Positions 55,945 to 64,000 of a DNA stretch of 64,000 nt are shown here, one piece after another. Origin of the DNA: Gammaproteobacteria bacterium (lineage in GTDB: Bacteria > Pseudomonadota > Gammaproteobacteria > SZUA-152); assembly GCA_013152545.1 (NCBI GenBank), contig JAADGF010000049.1, forward strand, positions 27,366 to 91,365, read 5' to 3'. Position 1 is the first letter of the stretch; the number at the start of each line of letters is the position of its first letter. Below the pieces are notes generated by a model, which worked only from the letters and a program-made list of their open reading frames with translations, made no database searches and had not been told where the DNA came from. The translations under genes and the position numbers were made by a program.

Positions 55945-56877
55945 ATGTCATTAGATCCTGTTGTACTCTTTTTTATGTTGGGCTTGGCGGCTGGTCTGAT
56001 GCGTGCAGAAATGCGCTTGCCATCAGCGATTTATGAATTACTCAGTGTAATATTATTACTTGCTATTGGCCTCAAAGGCGGCATTGAGCTATCCAAGCAG
56101 TCATTCGGTGATTTGCTGCCGGATATAGCAGCGGTGATCGCAATGGGGTTTGTGCTGCCATTACTTGCCTTTCCATTGCTACGCTACGTTGGGCGATTTA
56201 AAAAAGCGGATGCGGCATCTATGGCGGCACACTATGGTTCTGTGAGTGTGGGTACCTACGCAGTGGCTGTCGCTTACCTGATTGAACAGAAAGTTACTTT
56301 TGAAGAGTATATGCCGTTGTTTCTGGTTTTGTTGGAAGTGCCTGCTATTATTGTCGGTATTATTTTGGTACGGGGTATTTCCACTAAAACTAAATGGGGG
56401 AAGTTGTCGCATGAAGTGTTTTTGGGAAAAAGTATTGTACTATTGCTGGGAGGACTACTGATCGGCTGGATAGCCGGGCCTGAGGGTATTGAGCCCATCG
56501 GTGGTTTATTCTTTGATCTGTTTAAGGGCGTTTTAGCGCTGTTTCTATTAGAGATGGGCTTGATTGCGGCAAGCCAAGTGGGCAGTTTGCGTCGTCACGG
56601 TGTTTTCCTGTTTGGTTTCGGTATTATTTTTCCGGTTTTGTCCGCGCTAATAGGCGGAGGGCTAGGATTGATGCTGGAGTTATCAATCGGGGGCACGGTA
56701 CTGTTGGCAACCCTAGCGGCGAGTGCTTCCTATATTGCGGTGCCGGCAGCGATGCGTATTGCATTGCCAGAAGCCAATCCCACCTTGTCGCTCACTGCTG
56801 CGCTCGGCGTTACGTTTCCGTTTAACATTATATTCGGCATTCCTCTTTATCATAAGTTTTTTGAATATATAACATAG
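55945..56877 (+). CDS. sbtA: SbtA-type sodium-dependent bicarbonate transporter
   Basis: 310 residues with about ten membrane helices. The protein starts SLDPVVLFFMLGLAAGLMRA and has 'LPSAIYELLSVILLLAIGLK', GGIELSKQ, the central 'AAHYGSVSVGTYAVAVAYL' and the C-terminal counterpart 'LAASASYIAVPAAMRIALPE'. The paired SVS and SAS elements on the crossing helices bind Na+ and bicarbonate in cyanobacterial SbtA. The gene takes up bicarbonate at the inner membrane. It is followed after 12 bases by a PII-like gene, the sbtA-sbtB arrangement. In heterotrophs it may supply HCO3- for carboxylases. Confidence 0.9.
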   Translation: MSLDPVVLFFMLGLAAGLMRAEMRLPSAIYELLSVILLLAIGLKGGIELSKQSFGDLLPDIAAVIAMGFVLPLLAFPLLRYVGRFKKADAASMAAHYGSVSVGTYAVAVAYLIEQKVTFEEYMPLFLVLLEVPAIIVGIILVRGISTKTKWGKLSHEVFLGKSIVLLLGGLLIGWIAGPEGIEPIGGLFFDLFKGVLALFLLEMGLIAASQVGSLRRHGVFLFGFGIIFPVLSALIGGGLGLMLELSIGGTVLLATLAASASYIAVPAAMRIALPEANPTLSLTAALGVTFPFNIIFGIPLYHKFFEYIT

Positions 56878-56889
56878 GAGGATAATACA

Positions 56890-57195
56890 GTGTTTACTTA
56901 CAGCATTAAGTTGATAACCATCATTACGGAATCTGCCTTGGAGCATTCCTTGATTGAATGTCTTGAGCACTTGGGTGCACGTGGATATACCATTACCAAT
57001 GCCCGGGGCAAAGGCCACCGTGGAGTACGTGATGCCGCATGGTCTGCTGATAGCAATATTCGTGTTGAAGTATTGTGTGAGCCGAAGCTGGCTGATGTCA
57101 TTGCAGAACATGTTACCAAAACATATTATAAAGACTATGCGATGGTAATATATTTGAGTGATGTGGGGGTGTTTAGGCCAAAAAAATTTGTATAA
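56890..57195 (+). CDS. sbtB: SbtB-like PII family regulator
   Basis: 101 residues, GTG start with AGGAGG 8 bases upstream. A ferredoxin-like PII fold is visible: YSIKLITIITESALEHSLIE, then 'HLGARGYTITNARGKGHRGV' (the T-loop region), and 'AEHVTKTYYKDYAMVIYLSD'. SbtB proteins bind adenine nucleotides and cap the cytoplasmic face of SbtA. The redox-type C-terminal extension with cysteines found in many cyanobacterial SbtB proteins is absent here. Cotranscribed with sbtA by position. Confidence 0.88.
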   Translation: MFTYSIKLITIITESALEHSLIECLEHLGARGYTITNARGKGHRGVRDAAWSADSNIRVEVLCEPKLADVIAEHVTKTYYKDYAMVIYLSDVGVFRPKKFV

Positions 57196-57377
57196 AAAGA
57201 TTGGCTATATTCGGGTTTCAAAACCGAAAAAGTGCACAATCACGATTATTTTTAATGTTTTAAAGGATAATAGTGAAATTCATAATGTACGTAAATTGCC
57301 GGGAATTTGCGTAGGGATATTGAGATCACCAACAGTCCGATAAATCATATCGGCGAAGTTATCCAAGCGTAAACAAC

Positions 57378-57825
57378 GAAGTGAAAAAACGTATGTTGTG
57401 CCCGTGGCCAGGTCCGCGAATATTTTACACAGCTTGGTCGTGCTTGGTTGCCATGGAGGAGGGGTGTGTCAGTGCGCACTACTGGGGGCGAGCGCTGATG
57501 AAGTTAGGCCATACGGTGAAGCTGATTCCGCCGTAGCATGTTAAACCCTATATGAGGGGTAATAAAAATGACGACAACAATTCACACGCAATCGCCGAAG
57601 CGGCTACCCAATCAAGCATGCGTTTCACAAGAGTCAAAACAGTGGAACCGCAAGATATCGAAGCCCTGGATCGGTTGAGATCCCAGCGGGTCAATGAGCG
57701 TACCGCGCTGTGCAACCAGTTCAGAGCATTCTCCCCGTCTTCTAATCCGTTGCGGAATATCTCGCCTGACGGATACAATTCCCTTGTTCATGATTAAGCC
57801 ATATTCGGCGACTAACGAGTTGAGC
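57378..57825 (+). pseudogene. IS110-family transposase remnant with inverted part
   Basis: From about 57390 to 57722 the + strand reads as the N-terminal third of an IS110 transposase: SCLVAMEEGCVSAHYWGRAL, 'KLGHTVKLIPP', a stop, then 'HVKPYMRGNKNDDNNSHAIA', FTRVKTVEPQDIEALDRL and 'RVNERTALCNQFRAF'. The piece that should follow next (LVAEYGLIMNKGIVSVRRDI) is encoded on the - strand at about 57728-57820. So the gene is truncated, has a nonsense codon and was rearranged by a local inversion. The catalytic Ser region of IS110 is missing. Confidence 0.72.
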
Positions 57826-58255
57826 ATGTTTTTTTGAGTGCATTGTAAGCAATGTGCATGTTTCTTAATGCACAAAGAGGACGATAACAATAGAACATAT
57901 CACAGAAAACGTGTGACTTTTGGCCGAAAAAAAACGGTATTATTACCCAATAACGTTTCAAAAACTGTGTTATCTTGTTATTCGCTATGGAGCGTGTGTG
58001 TAATAACGCTTCATTTGACGCACAGATTTAGTCTGTAGGCGCGGCAGGTGAAGATGGGCTTGGGCTGAGTAGGGGCAAGTCTGGAAACACAGGTCGAGAT
58101 GCAATATTGGGACGTTGTTGTGCGCACGTTCCTATAACAATCAATAAAAAAATAAGGCGGATACTTGTCGTTGCTTAATTTACGGTAAAATTGCGCGTGC
58201 TAGCCGTTAGCATACACCGTCACTTTACAATAAAAAAACAATTAGGCCAGTTGCC
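57826..58255. other. Intergenic stretch before the large lipoprotein gene
   Basis: About 430 bases, no supported gene. TGCGCACGTTCCTATA at 58121 resembles half of the 18-bp palindrome seen at 6202 and 18497. The promoter of the downstream gene should be near 58150-58240. Confidence 0.35.
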
Positions 58256-61200
58256 ATGAAATTGCCACACTATTTTGCATTCGTAAGTTTATTCGTTCTT
58301 TTATTTTCGGGATGTGAGAAAAATGATAATGCTGTGACGATAAGCATTGATTTAAACCCACATTTTCAGACACTGGAAGACCAAAGTGTGAGCTTCACGC
58401 CGGTACCCATCACCTCTGAGTTGTTTCTGTCCACACTTGACCAGCCTGTGCACGGGGAGATCATCAATGCAGGTGTTGGCCAATACTTGTATGTTCCCGA
58501 ACGGCATTTTAACGGCCTCGATCCCGTTGTGTTTACATTGTCGGATGGTAGACAAGGCATCATTACCTTTGAAGTCATCCCCGTCAATGATGCACCCTTG
58601 GCGGGTGATGATACCATTGTTAGTGTTGATGGCGAAACAGTTACAATTTCAGTGCTCTCCAATGATATGGAATTCGACGATGGTGACCGTTTACGCATTA
58701 GCGATATCACGCAGCCCAGCGAGGGCGAAGTGGTAGACAATGGTGATGGTACTGTGGATTTTTCGCCATCAGCGAATTTTGTGGGTACAGTACGTTTTAG
58801 TTATGAAGTGAGTGACCTCGCTTCAACCAGTGATCGTGCGGAAGTCACTGTATTTGTTATTTCGGGGGAGGCGCGCTTGACAAGTATCGAATTGACACCA
58901 GCAGTGGTTACCTTGCTGCAAGGGGTACCGATTCAATTTAAAGCAGAGGCTACTTTCGCCGATATGAGCAGCGTGGATATCACTGCACTGGCTGAGTGGG
59001 TTTCTTCTGATCCCGCATTGTTAAGTTTTAGTGACAAGCCGGAAGCCAAGGGAACGGCTACGGCGAAAGCAAGAGGTTCAGTGTCTGTTAGGGCATCGTT
59101 TAACGGTATTTTTGTTTCCACAACGACAGTGAATATTTTATCGCAAGCGCCCGCAGCCCCAGTATCAGTGAGTGCTGAGCATGTGGGCAATGGTGTCATT
59201 GCGCTTAATTGGTTAACGGCTGTTGATGTCGATCACTATAATGTTTATTGGTTTACGGCTAACAGGGGTACTCAGGTTATTAGTCGTGTGGCATCTCCCT
59301 TTCAACACATCGGCAATGCGCTGGACGTTACTTATTATTACACAGTTCGAGCGGTCAATGCAGATGGCCTGGAAGGAAAACCTAGCACCCAGATAGCCAT
59401 TAAACCGCAGGCACTGCCAGCAAAACCCGAGCCACTTCCACCGGAAGGGGTTACGGTATCGGCAACGAATAATCAAGTACAGTTAAGCTGGCAGGCTGCC
59501 GACAACGCGGAGCATTATATGCTCTATTGGTCGAACACATTACCGTTTGAGCAAGCAACCGCTAACCGTATTGAAGTGACGGGCACCACGTTTATTCATG
59601 AAAACCTGGATAACGGATTGGATTACTATTATTTCGTTACCACCTCAAATGCAGGTGTAGAAAGCGCGCCTGGAACAGTGTTTTCCGTTACTTTACCACC
59701 GGATATGCCGACATTAACTGCCGTGGCGGGTGACGCAAGAGTTACGCTGAACTGGGACGCAGTTACTGGTGTCGATACTTATAAGCTTTACTGGTCGACT
59801 ACTTTGCCGGTGCTACGGGATGACTCCCGCCGCTTTGAAATAGCTGCCACTGAGCGTTTAAGCATCAATCACGATGACTTAAGCAATGGTGATGCTTATC
59901 ATTATCTCATCCTTGCAGTGAATGCCGGCGGAGAAAGCCCGCCGGCATTAGCCACTGCAATACCAATGTCGACGCAAGTGCAACCTGCACCACCAGAAAA
60001 TATCAAAGCAGCATTAAATTTTAATCAGATTGAGCTTAGCTGGGACCCGGTGGGTAATGCCCGTTATAACGTTTATTGGTCCACCGCAACACCGGTTGAT
60101 ATTGCTATCGACGAGGTGGTATCGGTGACCAGTCCGGGCTATGTATTTGTGGATCTTATACCGGCCGAAACTTATTATTTTTTGGTGACGGTGGTAATCA
60201 ATAGCGTTGAAAGTGTGCCTTCCTCGCCTGAACTAAAAGTGAGTATAGCACCCGATGTACCGCAAGTTATTGCCCGTGGTGGTAACCAACAGGTAGCCTT
60301 AACCTGGGATGGCGTCACAGGTGCAGAGGGCTACGTTATTTCTTGGGCCGAGAAAAGCTGGACCGAGAATAATAGTGCCGCGCCATTGTTAAATAACATT
60401 ATTCCTATCGACACGAACAGCGATCTTAATACTTATTTACACGATAATTTAATTAACGGTAACACTTACTATTATGTTGTTACGGCGCATTATGAGGGTG
60501 AAGAAAGCGAGGGTGCAGCAGTGCGCGCAATACCCCGAGACTATACTGTAACTAAAACGCAAGATACCGCTGATGGCAGCTGCGACGCGGATTGTTCTTT
60601 ACGCGAAGCAATTATTGCCGCAAATTTCAAGCCAGGAAAAGAGACGATTATTGTATCTCAGGGCACCTATGTCTTGAGTATCCCCGGAGCAGGGGAACAG
60701 CAGGGGTTGACCGGCGACCTCGATATTTCAGATGACTTTATACTGCTGGGTGCTGACGCAGCAACAACGATTATTGATGCAAACGGCTTGGACCGGGCAT
60801 TGGATCTTTCGGCGAGCACTGGTTACATTGCCGGAGTTACAATCCGTAATGGTTTGGTGACGCGCAGTGATGAGATCGGTGGCGGTATTCATCACCGCTC
60901 GGGCGAGCTCCGTATTGATAATAGTATCATTACGGGTAATCGAAGTGAGTTGTATGGTGGCGGCATTGCCAACCGAGGTGATATCGACTGCACATCGGCT
61001 GACAATGATGGTGGTTTGGGCGCGTTAGGTGGTGGGTGCCCTATTCTTACCATTAACCATAGTGTTTTATCGGATAATTGCGCAGCCGAATCGGGTTCAG
61101 CGATTGAAAATTTTGGTTTGTTAACGCTTAATAACAGCACGGTATCCGCAAACGGTTTGGTCGCCGATGTGTGTTCAGATACCTTTGGTGTGATTCATAC

Positions 61201-62143
61201 GCAGTATGGTGTGGCGTTTATTAATCAGTCGACACTCATTGATAATACCGCCGGAACGGTGCTGAGTGAATGGGTCGGCACCGTAGTAATGACCAACTCA
61301 ACAATCGCCAACAATGACACCAGAGCAAGCGCGGTTACGACGGGGGCATTTGGCAGGCTAAGCTTAATCAACAGCACGATTAGCGGTAATAAAAGTGGTC
61401 AAAACCGTTTCGTCAGTTTTGGTGCGCCGCTTGAAATGGCCAATACACTGGTTACCGGTAACTTTAATGCAAACAATGCCATATCGGATTGTTCCGCCAT
61501 CAATGTTAGCCCAGGCGCCACTTTGTCGTTAACTTCACTTGGAAACAACCTGATTGGCAATAGCATAACGGACTGTGTATCCTCCTTAATCTTAGCGGAT
61601 AGTGATTTAACGGGCGATGCCGGCCTAGGCGCATTTGTTGACAACGGTAAACCGGGGGGAGGCTATTACCCTTTGTTGGCCAACAGCCAAGCTGTCGATG
61701 CAGGCGGTAGTGAGTATTGCCCCGGCATAGATCAACGGGGCAATCGGCGTCCCGCAGAAGGCAATGGCGACACAGTGGCTGAGTGCGACATTGGCGCTTT
61801 CGAATTGGCAGCGCAAGCAAGCAACAATCCGTCGTTAGTGGCCCCGATGGCCCATGCTGTTGGTGGTGACGCGCAAGTGACGTTAATGTGGAACGGTGTT
61901 AGCGGCGCGCTGAGCTATAACATCTATTGGGCCGAAAATGATAACGTAGCGCCATCGCCAAACAATGTTATCCAGGTAAATAGTCGTTCCGCATCCAATG
62001 TGTACGTGCATGAACCATTAAATAACGATAGCACCTACTTTTACCTCATCAAAGCAGTTTTTTCAGATCAAACCGAAAGCAAAGCCCGTCAGGTGAATGC
62101 CACTACCCGCGTACCGGACCTTGTTTTGGTGGGGGATCGCTAA
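58256..62143 (+). CDS. Large surface lipoprotein with FN3-like and CSLREA/beta-helix regions
   Basis: 1295 residues. A lipoprotein signal (FAFVSLFVLLFSGC) puts the lipidated Cys at residue 20. A cadherin-like/tandem-95 segment follows ('VNDAPLAGDDTIVSVDGETV', then NFVGTVRFSYEVSD, to about 200). Next come a bacterial Ig-like (Big_2) segment (LTSIELTPAVVTLLQGVPIQ) and about five FN3-like repeats with recurring 'YNVYWSTATP', 'YKLYWSTTLP' and NGxxYYYxVTAxN motifs (about 300-750). A CSLREA element (GSCDADCSLREAIIAAN, about 770) opens a right-handed beta-helix with NNSxxSxN repeats, closed by 'IDQRGNRRPAEGNG' and DIGAFEL. One more FN3-like repeat ends the protein. A surface adhesin or polysaccharide-binding role is plausible. 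The next gene encodes a beta-barrel with a related Ig-like segment. Confidence 0.85.
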   Translation: MKLPHYFAFVSLFVLLFSGCEKNDNAVTISIDLNPHFQTLEDQSVSFTPVPITSELFLSTLDQPVHGEIINAGVGQYLYVPERHFNGLDPVVFTLSDGRQGIITFEVIPVNDAPLAGDDTIVSVDGETVTISVLSNDMEFDDGDRLRISDITQPSEGEVVDNGDGTVDFSPSANFVGTVRFSYEVSDLASTSDRAEVTVFVISGEARLTSIELTPAVVTLLQGVPIQFKAEATFADMSSVDITALAEWVSSDPALLSFSDKPEAKGTATAKARGSVSVRASFNGIFVSTTTVNILSQAPAAPVSVSAEHVGNGVIALNWLTAVDVDHYNVYWFTANRGTQVISRVASPFQHIGNALDVTYYYTVRAVNADGLEGKPSTQIAIKPQALPAKPEPLPPEGVTVSATNNQVQLSWQAADNAEHYMLYWSNTLPFEQATANRIEVTGTTFIHENLDNGLDYYYFVTTSNAGVESAPGTVFSVTLPPDMPTLTAVAGDARVTLNWDAVTGVDTYKLYWSTTLPVLRDDSRRFEIAATERLSINHDDLSNGDAYHYLILAVNAGGESPPALATAIPMSTQVQPAPPENIKAALNFNQIELSWDPVGNARYNVYWSTATPVDIAIDEVVSVTSPGYVFVDLIPAETYYFLVTVVINSVESVPSSPELKVSIAPDVPQVIARGGNQQVALTWDGVTGAEGYVISWAEKSWTENNSAAPLLNNIIPIDTNSDLNTYLHDNLINGNTYYYVVTAHYEGEESEGAAVRAIPRDYTVTKTQDTADGSCDADCSLREAIIAANFKPGKETIIVSQGTYVLSIPGAGEQQGLTGDLDISDDFILLGADAATTIIDANGLDRALDLSASTGYIAGVTIRNGLVTRSDEIGGGIHHRSGELRIDNSIITGNRSELYGGGIANRGDIDCTSADNDGGLGALGGGCPILTINHSVLSDNCAAESGSAIENFGLLTLNNSTVSANGLVADVCSDTFGVIHTQYGVAFINQSTLIDNTAGTVLSEWVGTVVMTNSTIANNDTRASAVTTGAFGRLSLINSTISGNKSGQNRFVSFGAPLEMANTLVTGNFNANNAISDCSAINVSPGATLSLTSLGNNLIGNSITDCVSSLILADSDLTGDAGLGAFVDNGKPGGGYYPLLANSQAVDAGGSEYCPGIDQRGNRRPAEGNGDTVAECDIGAFELAAQASNNPSLVAPMAHAVGGDAQVTLMWNGVSGALSYNIYWAENDNVAPSPNNVIQVNSRSASNVYVHEPLNNDSTYFYLIKAVFSDQTESKARQVNATTRVPDLVLVGDR

Positions 62144-62200
62144 AATAAAATAGTGTCGTGGGTGAGTCTCTTAGATAAGCGACTATCAGTGATAAATAAA

Positions 62201-62224
62201 TAGCCACGAACAAATTAGTGGCTA
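62201..62224 (+). other. Hairpin between the lipoprotein and beta-barrel genes
   Basis: TAGCCAC and GTGGCTA form a perfect 7-bp stem with a 10-base loop. It has no T-run, so it is a poor terminator. It lies 19 bases before the ATG of the beta-barrel gene and could influence transcript stability or translation. Confidence 0.45.
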
Positions 62225-62242
62225 ATAATAATAGGAATAATC

Positions 62243-63892
62243 ATGCACATTACAATAACAACTCATTGCGTTTATTATTTACTGACGGTATTTTTCATTA
62301 TTTATTCTGCTTGCGCATTTGCCATACCGCCCACCGCAGGGAGTATCAGCGTTAGCACACCACAGGGTGTGCCGTTGGATATCGATTTATCAAATGCAAT
62401 AACAGGCGGAGACGGTGTGCTAAGCGTTTCCGTTCCTAACCCTCCGGATGAAACTCAGGGCGTTGTGAGTGTTGCAGGTGAGCTTGGCTTATTGTTTACC
62501 CCTGCTGTCAATTTTAAGGGGATTGTTCGATTTTCTTACCAAGTTAACGACACATTAACCCCGCAGTTGCCAGCCAGTGCAACAATTACGGTAACCGTAG
62601 CAGAAACCGGCAACGAGATCACTGCCGTAATCGCCCGGAAAGACACACCAAGTGCCGCTTTGGGTGGCGTGCTGGATATCAGCTGCCCGGGTTTGCAAGA
62701 TATCGACGTCAATCTACTCAATGACTCAGAACGCGAGCTACTGGTCCGCTGTAATGACTTGCTGGCGGCTTCGGCTCAAGGATTAACGGCGGAGGTGATT
62801 GCTGCGCTACAACAAATTGCACCGGAGGACATCGCAGCACAAATTCGCGCCGGAAGGAGCTTGTCCGAACGCCAAATGGGCAACATCGGTGGGCGCTTGT
62901 CCGCCTTACGGCGTGGCTCCGCAGGGGTATCGCTGGCCGGTTTGTCGTTGCGGACACAGCAAGGCGCACCTATTCCCGGCACGCTGTTAAATGAAGCATT
63001 CGACACGGGAGGCAGTGCTGGTGAGTCAATAACCAGCCCTTGGGGGATGTTTGTCAGCGGTGTGTTCGGTCGTGTAAAACGGGATCAAACGCAGCAAGAG
63101 GATGGCTTCAGTTTGCAAACCTTGGGAACGACCATCGGTGCAGACTATCGCTTCAATGGGGCGTTCATTGCGGGTGGTGCCATGGGGTTTGCCAGCAGTG
63201 ATGTGGATATAAACAACAATGCCGGCAACATGGGCGTTGAAGGTGTTAATATTGCAGGTTATGCCACCTATTATATTTCTCAAAAAACGTATCTTGATGG
63301 CATTCTGTCGTATAACCGCCACCGCTACGATTCAACACGAAATATCCGTTTTGTACTGAACAACAATCCCGTTGACGCTCAAGCGAAAAGCAAACCAGAT
63401 GGTCACTTGCTGGCGCTGAGCATCGGCGCTGGTCACGAGTTCTATGTTAAAAAGGGTTGGGTGGCTAGTGCGAAAGGGAGGCTGGATTATGCCAGTTCCA
63501 GCATTGGCGCTTACGACGAAACGGGTGCCGGAGGATTAAACTTGTCCATTGAGGAGCAGCAATCCGATTCATTGGTCAGCAGCCTGGGGTTGCAAATGAG
63601 CTATGCGCATAGTACCCGATGGGGGGTATTAGTACCGCAGTTCGACATGGATTGGCAACATCAATTCCAAGGAGATGCGATACGCATTAAAGGCCAGTTT
63701 ATCAATGATCAGTTCGGTACCACCTTTCAGTTCAAAACAGATAATCCAGACCGGGATTACGTTGGTATAGGCTTGGGGTTGTCAGCCGTTTTTCCAAGCG
63801 GGAACATGATTTTCATGCAAAGTGCAACCACCCTGGGTCGGGATAGGTATGAGGACTATCACCTCAGTGTCGGTGCGCGTTTTGAGTTTTAA
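62243..63892 (+). CDS. Outer-membrane autotransporter-type beta-barrel protein
   Basis: 549 residues. A signal peptide (YLLTVFFIIYSACAFA) leads to a short Ig/cadherin-like segment (GVPLDIDLSNAITGGDGVLS, 'NFKGIVRFSYQVND', to about 120), then a helical linker with ALQQIAPEDIAAQIRAG and 'RQMGNIGGRLSALRRG'. From about residue 265 an autotransporter beta domain follows: 'SPWGMFVSGVFGRVKRDQTQ', then TTIGADYRFNGAFIAGGAMG, 'YATYYISQKTYLDGILSYNR' and alternating amphipathic strands. It ends in GARFEF with the C-terminal Phe of BAM substrates. The passenger is very short, so the barrel may present the preceding lipoprotein or act alone. The linker plus barrel resembles autotransporter-domain proteins with 'QxxPEE' helices. 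Confidence 0.88.
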   Translation: MHITITTHCVYYLLTVFFIIYSACAFAIPPTAGSISVSTPQGVPLDIDLSNAITGGDGVLSVSVPNPPDETQGVVSVAGELGLLFTPAVNFKGIVRFSYQVNDTLTPQLPASATITVTVAETGNEITAVIARKDTPSAALGGVLDISCPGLQDIDVNLLNDSERELLVRCNDLLAASAQGLTAEVIAALQQIAPEDIAAQIRAGRSLSERQMGNIGGRLSALRRGSAGVSLAGLSLRTQQGAPIPGTLLNEAFDTGGSAGESITSPWGMFVSGVFGRVKRDQTQQEDGFSLQTLGTTIGADYRFNGAFIAGGAMGFASSDVDINNNAGNMGVEGVNIAGYATYYISQKTYLDGILSYNRHRYDSTRNIRFVLNNNPVDAQAKSKPDGHLLALSIGAGHEFYVKKGWVASAKGRLDYASSSIGAYDETGAGGLNLSIEEQQSDSLVSSLGLQMSYAHSTRWGVLVPQFDMDWQHQFQGDAIRIKGQFINDQFGTTFQFKTDNPDRDYVGIGLGLSAVFPSGNMIFMQSATTLGRDRYEDYHLSVGARFEF

Positions 63893-64000
63893 GATAGCCC
63901 CATCGGCATTTGAGCCTAACAATCGAAAAATTTACTGCGAAATGTCACATTACTATACTTGAAAGCCTGGAAATATTGGGTGCTATAAAGGCAAGCGTAA

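Noticed and set aside
57552..57797. Possible 81-codon gene
   Set aside because: Its translation is the middle of the IS110 transposase remnant, read through a junction; it is part of that pseudogene, not a gene.

Overview
The window looks like the chromosome of a marine-type gammaproteobacterium. RatA/RnfH, SohB, NadC, prolyl-tRNA synthetase, an endonuclease I and a cold-shock protein all fit that class; I do not claim a genus. There are no rRNA or tRNA genes and no CRISPR arrays that I can see. The right part (about 54-58 kb) carries decayed IS110 and IS1634-like transposases.

Left flank (1-22.97 kb): ordinary chromosomal genes on both strands. In order: ratA (partial)/rnfH, a cold-shock gene, small secreted proteins (peptidoglycan-binding, chalcone-isomerase-like, HbpS/GlcG-like), endonuclease I, a Ser/Thr kinase gene broken by two frameshifts, a BT1-like MFS transporter, sohB, an FHA-domain membrane protein, a GIY-YIG/DUF123 protein, a lytic transglycosylase, proS, a lipoprotein, nadC, a methyltransferase, an ankyrin protein with a polylysine tail, a PlsC-like acyltransferase and an AraC/GyrI regulator.

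Centre (23.9-53.5 kb, all on +): a polyketide cluster of the trans-AT type with a complete HMG-CoA-synthase-type (HCS) beta-branching cassette. Order: small unknown protein, degenerate and truncated FAAL-like adenylating protein, PKS1 (KS-DH-KR-ACP-DH-ACP-KS-DH°-ACP-ACP), PKS2 (DH-KS-KR°-ACP-KS), donor ACP, decarboxylating KS (Cys to Ser), HCS, ECH1, ECH2, trans-AT, PKS3 (ACP-KS-ACP-TE), a second AT/acyl-hydrolase-like protein and a stand-alone sulfotransferase. No PKS protein contains an AT domain. The last two ACPs of PKS1 carry the Trp flag of beta-branching ACPs, which matches the cassette. Only one ketoreductase and one dehydratase look fully catalytic. The chain seems to start without an obvious loading ACP, receives at least one beta-alkyl branch, is released by the TE and may be sulfated. 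No transporter, phosphopantetheinyl transferase or enoyl reductase is present in the cluster.

The cluster is bracketed by an imperfect direct repeat of about 115-120 bp (23607-23722 and 53606-53726). A dispersed hairpin-forming repeat of about 30 bp occurs in at least eight places, three of them in gaps between cluster genes.

Right flank (53.9-64 kb): a secreted protein of unknown function, an IS1634-like transposase remnant, an sbtA-sbtB pair (bicarbonate transporter and PII-like regulator), an IS110 remnant with an internal inversion, a large FN3/CSLREA lipoprotein and an autotransporter-type beta-barrel protein.

All domain calls come from reading motifs by eye; no database search was possible.
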